Under the pieces are notes generated by a model that saw only the letters and a program-made list of their open reading frames with translations, did no database searches and was not told the origin of the DNA. From Streptomyces resistomycificus (GTDB lineage: Bacteria > Actinomycetota > Actinomycetes > Streptomycetales > Streptomycetaceae), in the NCBI RefSeq assembly GCF_001514265.1, contig NZ_KQ948994.1, positions 124,001 to 188,000 on the forward strand: DNA of 64,000 nucleotides, in the 5' to 3' direction. This document shows, in pieces, positions 16,426 through 23,240 of the stretch (position 1 is its first letter; every line of letters starts with the position of its first letter). Both the position numbers and the translations under genes were made by a program.

Positions 16426-17652
16426 TTACACCGCGGCGATGCCCTCCATGCCGGATTCGGCGAAGGCGGGTAGTCCGGTCACGGTCGTGACCTTGGTCAG
16501 CGAGCCGTTCCGGCCGATACGGAAGCCGTCCACGGTGCCGGAGGTCCCGTTCTGCACGTACAGGAACCTCTCGTCCTGCGTCACCGCCAGGTCGATGACT
16601 CCCTGGGACATGGCCGACGGCGGGGTGGCGATGCCGACCTCGTTGGTGAGCGCGAGCCTGCCGTGTGCGTCGGTGCGGTAGCCGGTGACCGTCGAGTTGC
16701 CGGTGTTGCCGCCGTAGAAGAAGTCACCCGCGCGCTCCAGCCAGCACAGCGTGTTCTGGCCGTTGGCCAGGGGCTTCTGGACGACCTTGAGGCGGCCGTC
16801 GGCGCGCACCTTGTAGGTGCTGACCGTCGACTTCTCGGCCTCGGCCACCAGCATCCGCCCCGCCTTGTCGAAGGTGATCGCGAACGGCACGCCACCGGCT
16901 GAGTCATTGACCACCGCCTGACGCGCGGGACGCCCGTCGCGCCGCATCGGGAAGACCTCGATCGTGTTGGCCGACTTCGTGGTGACGACCAGTTCACGGC
17001 CGCCCGGGGTGAAGGCGACCTGGCCGGGCGAGCTGCTGAAAAGCGGCACCCTCTCGTTGTCGAGCCCCAGGGTGCGATGCGAACCGCCCAGGGGCTTGAG
17101 GCCCCTGGATGTGATCTCGAACCCCTGCACGCTGCCCGCACCGCCCGCGTTCATGACGTACGCGAGCTTGCCGGACACGGCGATGGAGGCGGGGAAGTCC
17201 CCGCCGGAGTGCACCACCCGTCGGTCCGTCAGCTTCTGCCCCGCGACACGGAACGAGGTCACGGTGTTGCTGCCCGCGTTGACCGCCAGCAGCAGATGCG
17301 ACCTGCGGTCGTAGACGAGCGAGCCTTGGGAGGCGAGGGAGTCGGTGGGCGCGTCGACCTGGTCCCCGCCCCTGCCGCCGGTGCCGTAGGTGCCCGCGGC
17401 CGTCAGCTTTCCGTCGTCACCGCGCTTGAAGGCGTGGATGGTGTTGCCGTCGAGCTCGTTGCCCTGCACGAAGACCGCGTGGTCGGCTCCGGCCTTCGCC
17501 GTCTTCGTCGTCGCGCCTTCGTGTGTCCGGGGGACTTCCCCCGCCGACGCGATGGCCACTGTCGCCGCCACGGCCGCCGAGGCGAGGACGCCGGCCCCGG
17601 CAACGGTCAGTCGGACCTTCAGCTTCGACCTGCGCCTGATATGCCTGCTCAC
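16426..17652 (-). CDS. Exported beta-propeller (lactonase-like) protein
   Basis: GTG 17652 has a GAGGAG site 6 nt upstream and gives 408 residues. A basic N-terminus (SRHIRRRSKLKVR) and a hydrophobic stretch ending TVAIASAGEVP form a signal peptide or anchor. The rest has YncE/6-phosphogluconolactonase-like seven-bladed propeller repeats, such as SLVYDRRSHLLLAVNAGSNT, QVAFTPGGRELVVTTKSANT and FLYVQNGTSGTVDGFRI. The enzymatic role is uncertain, since such propellers include lactonases and simple binding proteins. It is divergent from the DUF1996 gene, whose N-terminus it resembles. Confidence 0.85.
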   Translation of the reverse strand: MSRHIRRRSKLKVRLTVAGAGVLASAAVAATVAIASAGEVPRTHEGATTKTAKAGADHAVFVQGNELDGNTIHAFKRGDDGKLTAAGTYGTGGRGGDQVDAPTDSLASQGSLVYDRRSHLLLAVNAGSNTVTSFRVAGQKLTDRRVVHSGGDFPASIAVSGKLAYVMNAGGAGSVQGFEITSRGLKPLGGSHRTLGLDNERVPLFSSSPGQVAFTPGGRELVVTTKSANTIEVFPMRRDGRPARQAVVNDSAGGVPFAITFDKAGRMLVAEAEKSTVSTYKVRADGRLKVVQKPLANGQNTLCWLERAGDFFYGGNTGNSTVTGYRTDAHGRLALTNEVGIATPPSAMSQGVIDLAVTQDERFLYVQNGTSGTVDGFRIGRNGSLTKVTTVTGLPAFAESGMEGIAAV

Positions 17653-18076
17653 GCCTGACTCCTCGTACCCTGCCGCCACCGCCGGTCGGTGACGTGCAGA
17701 GCCAGAGTTGTCTGTGGGGCAGGTGGGGCGAAGGTGATTCGAGCCCGCGTCAGCTTCTCGTAAGAACTTACGTTCGCGTCAGCGAGCGCGAGGGCGGGAC
17801 CTGGCTCCCCGAATCCTTACGAGAGCCTGACGAGGTCTGACGAACTCTCGCACCTCACTCGTCCCATCCGTAACTCTGGTTACGAAGTCACGTAGGGCGG
17901 AGGCACGTGCCCGGCGCTGCCGGCATCGGCCGCGACCAGCAGTGTGCTCGTGAGTGCGAACGCGAACCCCGTGCTGCCCGGCTGCCCTTCAGGCGGAGCT
18001 GGGCCTCCCCCTCCCGGAACGACACCAGCATCGAACGCGCGGCTGCGGTGAGCGCGAGCAGCACTGACGCAGCACC
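17653..18076. promoter_or_regulatory. Divergent promoter region of two exported proteins
   Basis: About 500 bp separate the two divergent exported-protein genes. The region 17755-17890 is less GC-rich and has several TTACG/CGTAA pieces (for example AGAACTTACG, ATCCTTACGAG, CCGTAACTCTGGTTACG), which could be paired regulator sites. No gene is supported here. Confidence 0.4.
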
Positions 18077-18131
18077 GAAGCAGCACTGAAGCAGCACTGA
18101 AGCAGCACTGAAGCAGCACTGAAGCAGCGCG
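18077..18131 (+). repeat. 11-bp tandem repeat before DUF1996 gene
   Basis: Four perfect copies of GAAGCAGCACT (18077-18120) and a degenerate fifth, with related GCACTGACGCAGCACC just before. The array ends 27 bp before the DUF1996 start codon, within the probable 5' leader. The unit length is not a multiple of three and the array lies outside any gene. Confidence 0.9.
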
Positions 18132-18157
18132 TGATCCAGCGATCTCAGAGGAGTCCC

Positions 18158-19660
18158 ATGCGCCACAACACCCGCAAGCGCTCGAAGACGACCCGCCGGG
18201 CCATCGCCGCCGTGGCGGCGACCGCGCTGGGGGCCGGGGGGCTCGTAGTGGTGAACGTGTATGCCTCGGCCGGTGAGAACGGGAGCGGCAACACGACCAA
18301 GAGCTCGCCCCGGAACCAAATCGGCCAAGCCATGGCGGCGGGGGCCGCCACCATCGACTGCCCCGACGTCAGTCCCCGGCTGCGACAGGTGCCCGACAGT
18401 GCCAGGGCTGAGGTCGACAGGGAACTCGCGTCGCTGGACCAGCAAGTCGCGGACGCCTACCAGCGGTTGCGGAACTCGGCCCAGGCGATACGACAGGACG
18501 GCGACTTCGCCGACAACGCGATCATGGGCCCGCTGAAGGCCAAGCGGACCGCGACCATCGACCGCATCGCGATCGCCATCGGCCGCACGGCCGACCGGCC
18601 ACAGGGACTGGAGTCCCTTGCCGCCTGCACCCTCCAAGCCGCCGGAAACCAGGCCGGCACCGGCGAGGGCGGCGAAAACCAGAACGGCCAGGACCCGGGC
18701 CCGGGGAACGAAGAGGAGAACCCCGCCAACAGTGGACAGTTCGGCAACGGTCCGTTCGCCGCCGACTTCGTGGACATCACCACCGTCCAGCCCGACGTCA
18801 GCAGCCCTCAGACACAACAGAACGCCTCGCTCGGCAAGTTCACCACGGACTGTGGGGTGAACGAGAACAAGCTGTACAACAGCGACAACATCATCGTCGC
18901 GCCCGGTGTGGACAACGGAGCTCACCACACGCACGACTACGTCGGCAACCAGGCCAACGACGCCTTCGCCGGCGACGAGGACTTCGCGGGCGGCGAGACC
19001 AGCTGCCAGAACCAGGGCGACAAGTCGTCGTACTACTGGCCGGTGCTCCGCTTGCAGGACGGCACCAAGGAGTTCGACGCCGATCAGCCGGGCGGCGGTG
19101 CCGAGGGCAATACCGGAAGGATCCTCACTGCCTCCCAGGTGACCCTGGAGTACGTGGGCAACGCGAGCAGCAAGGTCGTGGCGATGCCCAGGTTCCTGCG
19201 GATCATCACCGGCGACGCCAAGGCGTTCACCAACGGAACGGCCAACGCCAACGCCGCCTGGAGCTGCACCGGCTTCGAGGACCGGCAGTTGACGGACAAG
19301 TACCCGACCTGTCCCGAGGGCAGCAGTGTGGTCCGGACTTCCAAGTTCCAGAGCTGCTGGGACGGCCGGAACACCGACAGCGCCAACCACCGCGCGCACG
19401 TCGCCTTCACCGACCCGAAGACCGGGGCCTGCCCGACCGGCTTCAAGGCCATTCCGCAGCTGGTGCAGCGCCTGGTGTACGACGTGGACGCGCCGAGCCT
19501 GAACGACAACGGCCGGTCGAGCGCCTTCTACGCGGTGGACGGCTTCCCGGAGCAGATGCACAAGCCGATCACCGACCACGGAGACTTCGTCAACGTCTTC
19601 GACGAGCAGCTGATGAACACCATGGTGGAGTGCATCAACACCGGTCAGGAATGCCGGTGA
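18158..19660 (+). CDS. Secreted DUF1996 protein
   Basis: ATG 18158 has an AGAGGAG site 4 nt upstream and gives 500 residues. A basic segment (RHNTRKRSKTTRR), a hydrophobic helix and NVYASAGENG form the export signal. An Asn/Gln/Gly-rich linker (about 170-200) precedes the DUF1996 domain (about 210-495), recognised by GAHHTHDYVGN, CWDGRNTDSANHRAHVAF and several cysteines likely to be disulfide-bonded. DUF1996 is a metal-site-like secreted domain of fungi and actinomycetes with no settled function. It is divergent from the beta-propeller protein, which shares the RSK...ASAGE N-terminal pattern, and a strong hairpin follows the gene. Confidence 0.88.
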   Translation: MRHNTRKRSKTTRRAIAAVAATALGAGGLVVVNVYASAGENGSGNTTKSSPRNQIGQAMAAGAATIDCPDVSPRLRQVPDSARAEVDRELASLDQQVADAYQRLRNSAQAIRQDGDFADNAIMGPLKAKRTATIDRIAIAIGRTADRPQGLESLAACTLQAAGNQAGTGEGGENQNGQDPGPGNEEENPANSGQFGNGPFAADFVDITTVQPDVSSPQTQQNASLGKFTTDCGVNENKLYNSDNIIVAPGVDNGAHHTHDYVGNQANDAFAGDEDFAGGETSCQNQGDKSSYYWPVLRLQDGTKEFDADQPGGGAEGNTGRILTASQVTLEYVGNASSKVVAMPRFLRIITGDAKAFTNGTANANAAWSCTGFEDRQLTDKYPTCPEGSSVVRTSKFQSCWDGRNTDSANHRAHVAFTDPKTGACPTGFKAIPQLVQRLVYDVDAPSLNDNGRSSAFYAVDGFPEQMHKPITDHGDFVNVFDEQLMNTMVECINTGQECR

Positions 19661-19681
19661 CCGGTATGCGCTGAGCCACCG

Positions 19682-19722
19682 GCCGGACCCGTCCGCGGCC
19701 ATCGCTGCCGCAGACGGGCCGG
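19682..19722 (+). terminator. Hairpin terminator after DUF1996 gene
   Basis: GCCGG-A-CCCGTC and GACGGGCCGGC can pair into an 11-bp stem with one bulged base, 22 bp after the stop codon. It is a GC-rich intrinsic-type terminator without a clear U tract, which is common in Streptomyces. Confidence 0.6.
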
Positions 19723-19925
19723 CGCTGGTCGTGTCCCGGTTTGTCGCCCCACTTGCGCTGCGGTGACGGGGCTGGGGCCAAGAGCCAAGGGGGCAGATCG
19801 GTTGCGCCGGGCATGGCCACTGCCGCGAAAACGGACGCGTCGCGGGCCCTCTCAGCGCTGTGTTGCTGTTTTCAGCGCGAGACGCACGTGGTGCTCGATG
19901 GGCTGGTGCCTGGCTGTCCGGTCTT

Positions 19926-20080
19926 TCACCGTGTGGCCGCTCTCATCACGCGCAGCGGGCGCAGCACCCGGCGGGCGACGAACCAGCCGAGGCCGACCGA
20001 GACCGCCGTCATGACGCCGAGGGCGATGGCGGAGCCGATCAGGACTTCCCGGAGTGAGGGTCGTGCGCCGGGGCCGGCCG
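19926..20080 (-). pseudogene. Sensor kinase fragment (TM + HAMP start)
   Basis: The leftward reading SLREVLIGSAIALGVMTAVS, then GLGWFVARRVLRPLRVM, is the second transmembrane helix and the start of the HAMP linker of a membrane histidine kinase. It stops at a TGA after about 45 residues, and no kinase domain follows. The rest of 19723-20139 has no recognisable gene. Confidence 0.65.
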
Positions 20081-20139
20081 CTGCTCAGGCTCCGTGTGTA
20101 TCAGTCGGGGGTAAGCGCGAGTTCGGTAGGAACGCGGGG

Positions 20140-20622
20140 TCAGGCGGTCCCGGTGTGGTGGTCCAGCAAGCGGGTGAGCACCTGCACGAACTGGTCGCGT
20201 TCGGCCGGGCTCAGCGGTGCGAGCAGTTCGTCGTGGAGGTCGTCCAGGACCTTGTCGAGGCGGCGTAGGTGAATGCGGCCTCGGGCTGAGATCGTGATGA
20301 TGTTGCGGCGTCGGTCATCGGGATCCGGCGCCCGCTCGACAAGATCACGCTCGGCCAGTTCGTTGAGCACGCCGACCATGTCGCTGCGGTAGATACCGGA
20401 GCGTCTGCTCAGTTCCGCCTGGCTGGCCGGCCCGTGCTCCTGCAGTGAGGCGAGCACGGCGTAGTGCCACTTGCGGGCGTCGGCCAGGGCCAGTCCCTCG
20501 GTGATCAGCCGGTCCGACCGCGTGGTCAGCTGCGACAACAGTCGGCTCGCCCGCCGACTCAGCCTGTCGGGCGTCTTGAGCGCGCCGTCGTCGGGCAGGT
20601 CCGCGGCTTCGGCTCTGATCAT
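20140..20622 (-). CDS. MarR-family transcriptional regulator
   Basis: 160 residues from ATG 20622, preceded by AGGATGGG; in-frame ATGs at 20631 and 20640 lie closer to the operator. The winged helix-turn-helix is seen in SQAELSRRSGIYRSDMVGVL and the wing in LVERAPDPDDRRRNIITIS. MarR proteins are dimeric repressors released by small aromatic or oxidising ligands. It is divergent from a dienelactone-hydrolase-like gene, with two copies of a CGTTAGT-type dyad between them, so it probably represses both. Confidence 0.9.
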   Translation of the reverse strand: MIRAEAADLPDDGALKTPDRLSRRASRLLSQLTTRSDRLITEGLALADARKWHYAVLASLQEHGPASQAELSRRSGIYRSDMVGVLNELAERDLVERAPDPDDRRRNIITISARGRIHLRRLDKVLDDLHDELLAPLSPAERDQFVQVLTRLLDHHTGTA

Positions 20623-20642
20623 GGCGCCCATCCTATCCATTG

Positions 20643-20659
20643 CGTTAGTCCGACTAACG
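20643..20659. promoter_or_regulatory. MarR operator O1
   Basis: CGTTAGTC-C-GACTAACG is a perfect dyad with 8-bp arms and a 1-nt centre. It sits immediately upstream of the MarR gene's first possible start, where binding would block its promoter. Confidence 0.65.
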
Positions 20660-20683
20660 ATGTACGTTCATTCGCGCCGAAAA

Positions 20684-20700
20684 CGTTAGTGCGACGAACG
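20684..20700. promoter_or_regulatory. MarR operator O2
   Basis: CGTTAGTG-C-GACGAACG repeats the O1 dyad with two changed positions, 41 bp (about four helical turns) from O1. It lies 31 bp before the hydrolase start, fitting control of the rightward gene. Confidence 0.6.
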
Positions 20701-20731
20701 TTTATCGAGTGAACTCCGATGAAGGACGCTC

Positions 20732-21505
20732 TTGCCTACCAGAACACTGCAGATCCCCACCACAGACGGCCAGGCCGATGCCTTCGCCGCCTTCCCCGAC
20801 CACGGCGAGCGGCACCCAGGGGTGCTGATGTATGCGGACGGCTTCGGCGTCCGGCCCGCATTGCGGGAGATGGCCCGTGAACTGGCCGGGCACGGGTACT
20901 ACGTGCTCGTCCCCAACGTCTTCTACCGCCAGGGCCCGGCACCGCTGATCGCACTTCCCGAATACATCGGAGAAGAGGTCCGGCCCGCGCTCATGGCCCA
21001 GTTGATGCCTTTGATCGAGGCGCACACCGTCGAACGTGTTCTGAGCGACGCCGACGCCTACCTCAGGTTCCTCACCACCCAGCCCGAGGTCTGCGCCGGA
21101 CCGGTCGCGGTGACCGGCTACTGCATAGGCGGCCTCCTGGCGATGCGCACCGCAGCTGCCCACCCCGGCGCAGTGGCCGCCCTCGCCGCGTTCCACGGCC
21201 CCGTGGGCGCGGACGGGCCCGACGCCTTCGCCGAGATCACTGCCCAGGTCCACCTCGGCCACGCCGAAACCGACGTGACGCCCGAGGCCCTCGGCGAGCT
21301 CAACCAGGCCCTGGACGCCGCAGGTGTCGACTACACCTCCGAGATCTACCCCGGCACCGTCCACGGCTTCACCATGTGCGACACCGACGCCTTCAGCCCT
21401 TCCGCACGGCAGCGCCACTGGGACCGGCTGCTCCCCCTCCTCGACCTCACTCTGGGCGGACTGAAACCCGTGCCGCCGCGGCTCCCTGAACTCCCGGAGA
21501 GCTGA
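20732..21505 (+). CDS. Dienelactone hydrolase family protein
   Basis: TTG 20732 with GAAGGA 5 nt upstream gives 257 residues; an ATG at 20719 is out of frame. The alpha/beta-hydrolase fold carries the DLH triad: nucleophile Cys131 in GYCIGG, an acid near HAETDVT and the histidine in GTVHGFT. Dienelactone hydrolases open lactone rings in chlorocatechol breakdown, but many homologues act on other esters, so the substrate is open. It is divergent from and probably repressed by the MarR gene. Confidence 0.9.
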   Translation: MPTRTLQIPTTDGQADAFAAFPDHGERHPGVLMYADGFGVRPALREMARELAGHGYYVLVPNVFYRQGPAPLIALPEYIGEEVRPALMAQLMPLIEAHTVERVLSDADAYLRFLTTQPEVCAGPVAVTGYCIGGLLAMRTAAAHPGAVAALAAFHGPVGADGPDAFAEITAQVHLGHAETDVTPEALGELNQALDAAGVDYTSEIYPGTVHGFTMCDTDAFSPSARQRHWDRLLPLLDLTLGGLKPVPPRLPELPES

Positions 21506-21509
21506 CGGC

Positions 21510-21823
21510 AGAACCCGGACGTCACCGAAGCTGCTGTTCGGCGGCCTGTTCCAGTTGCCGGTCGACGCGGAGCGGTCCAGCGTCGCGTCCTGTCCGCGCG
21601 ACGTGGCGCTGATCCGGTGGTTGCCGGCGCGGCTGGTCTTGGTGGTTGTGTGGTTGCTGCTCAGCAGGTTGCCGCCGTCGAGGTCGTCGAGCATCAGGGT
21701 GCTGATCTGGGCGACACCACCCCGGCGGCACGACTCGGCGCCGGTCGGTCGGATTGAGGTGGAGCCAGACCCTGCCTTGGCGCCGGTGCAGGCTTGGCGG
21801 CCGCCGATGGGAGCGTCGTCCAC
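21510..21823 (-). pseudogene. Unidentified coding remnant
   Basis: From ATG 21823 the leftward frame has strongly G/C-ending third positions and plausible protein (ISTLMLDDLDGGNLLSSNHT, then ATSRGQDATLDRSASTGNW and NRPPNSSFG). The Asn/Ser/Thr-rich composition suggests a piece of an exported protein. No natural stop follows before it runs antisense into the hydrolase gene, so the 3' end has been lost. I do not recognise the family. Confidence 0.4.
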
Positions 21824-21869
21824 CGCCGTGGCGAGCTGTCCCGGGTGCCGCGTCGGGCGGCCGGCGGAC

Positions 21870-22421
21870 CTATGCGGGCTGCCCGCCCATGGACTGAGGC
21901 GCGGGGGCGGGAACCTCGCCGTGGTGCGTCGGAGGAGAAGGTGCCGGCAGCGGAGCGGGCGAGGGAGCTGGGGGCGCCAGGTCGTGCCCCTGGTTCGCAG
22001 GCACCGATGAGGGCGGTTCCTCGAGCGTGCTACGGGTCACGGACGTCACGCAGGGCAATGCGCCCAGCGCGGCGGCCTGTTCACCGGTGAGACGGGCGGT
22101 GAAACCGTGGGCCGTGTAATGGTAGGCGTGCAGCTTCTTCCCGTCCGGGACGGCGTCCAGCGCGCCGTCGTCATACGCGGCCGACGTATCACTGAGCTGC
22201 ACGACGTAGATGCCCGAGTCGTTCTGCTGTCCCGCGGCCGGTGCCTCGGACAGCGCGGGCAGCACGGCACCGCTGAATACCAGGGTTCCGGCCAGGACGG
22301 GTATCAGAAGTGCGCCCACTGTCCCGCGATGCTGGTGGTTGGAGGTCAACTTGGGTCCCAATCGGTCGACTTGACATGTGTGATCTCCCCATGGATCCAC
22401 TGTCACAGGAGTCGCAGCCAA
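21870..22421 (-). pseudogene. Subtilisin-type protease reduced to signal + I9 propeptide
   Basis: The frame contains a hydrophobic export signal (VGALLIPVLAGTLVFSGAVL), then a complete-looking inhibitor I9 prodomain of S8 proteases (YVVQLSDTSA, LHAYHYTAHGFTARLTGEQA, LPCVTSVTRSTLEEPP). It continues only as a Pro/Ala-rich tail ending SMGGQPA. The whole catalytic domain is absent. The true start is unclear; TTG 22349 or a codon further upstream is possible. It is most likely a truncated protease gene, but a free I9 protein could still act as a protease inhibitor. Confidence 0.65.
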
Positions 22422-22509
22422 ATGGAATCTTGAGGTTTAAAGTTGTATCTACCCTGCACAGATGCTTCACGGGCGCTTCTCCAGGCGGCCTGCGGGACCG
22501 GCGGAACGA

Positions 22510-22613
22510 TTCATGTGCCCGGCAGGGGGAGGGGGCCGCTTCGGTGGTGAATGGAGCCGGTGACGTGGATCTTGCGGTCCTCGACTTCCGTGACCTGGGC
22601 GGCCACGGGCAAA
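22510..22613 (-). pseudogene. Possible thioesterase (PaaI-type) C-terminal scrap
   Basis: A short leftward reading, AAQVTEVEDRKIHVTGSIHH, ending at TGA 22510-22512, resembles the last strand pair of hot-dog-fold PaaI thioesterases. It abuts the dehydrogenase fragment in another frame. It is too short for a firm call. Confidence 0.35.
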
Positions 22614-22615
22614 GT

Positions 22616-22920
22616 GGGTCGACGTACAGGACATCGGAGGCTCCGAGCGCGCGAGCGATGTCACACACGTAGAGGCCGATGCTGCCGCGGGCGACGACCA
22701 GGACGCGGGCGCCGGGCTTGTTCCTGAGGTGCGGGGCGACCAGGCGCCAGGACAGGGACCAGTTGTCGCTGGCCGAGGCCATGGCTACCGGGTCGAGTCC
22801 GACGGGCAGGGGTACGAGCATGGCGTCCGCCCACGGGACGCGGACCAGGTCGGAGAAGAGGCCGCCCCAGTTCCCGCCGATCGGTGCGCCGTACATGGCC
22901 AAGTGAGGGCTGCCGGGGTC
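22616..22920 (-). pseudogene. Zinc alcohol dehydrogenase fragment
   Basis: About 100 residues from the middle of a medium-chain dehydrogenase: AMYGAPIGGNWGGLFSDLVR, ASDNWSLSWRLVAPHL and the Rossmann start VLVVARGSIGLYVCDIARAL. The N-terminal zinc domain and the C-terminus are missing, and at 22616 the frame breaks into unrelated sequence. It differs from the intact dehydrogenase at 972-2045. Confidence 0.75.
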
Positions 22921-22973
22921 AGGTGACGATCGCCGCCAATCGTCTCGGCCTTCTCGCCGATCCGGTCCGGCAC

Positions 22974-23240
22974 AGCTCGCCGAGTACGCGCTGCTGTCTG
23001 CTGCCACCGGCGTGGCCGAGCCGGCCGGGCTGGACTTCACCGCCGCCGCGCTGCCTTTGGCGCCACCGCGCGGTCGGCCATGCACCGCCACCGCCACCGC
23101 GCTGCCGCCACCGCCGCTGTCGATCACATCGCCCCGCACCGGGGCGGGGCGTGCGGGTCAACGGCGCCACCGGCGAATAGGCAGGTACGCGGTGCAACTG
23201 CTCGCCGTCCGGGACGTGGCCAACGTGGTCTACACCACCG
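22974..23240 (+). pseudogene. Quinone-oxidoreductase-like fragment with internal stop
   Basis: The rightward reading LAEYALLSAATGVAEPAGLD, FTAAALPLA and then RVNGATGE is followed by an in-frame TAG; homology resumes in another frame with GRYAVQLLAVRDVANVV. This is the middle of an MDR quinone-oxidoreductase-type gene, frameshifted and truncated at both ends. It ends against the 3' end of the leftward phosphatase gene. Confidence 0.65.

Noticed and set aside
17880..18119. Cys/Ala/Ser-rich leftward ORF across the tandem repeat
   Set aside because: Its odd composition comes directly from reading the 11-bp repeat; it overlaps the promoter region and has no support.
18059..18131. CRISPR-like array
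   Set aside because: The units are 11 bp, directly adjacent and without spacers, and no cas genes are present.
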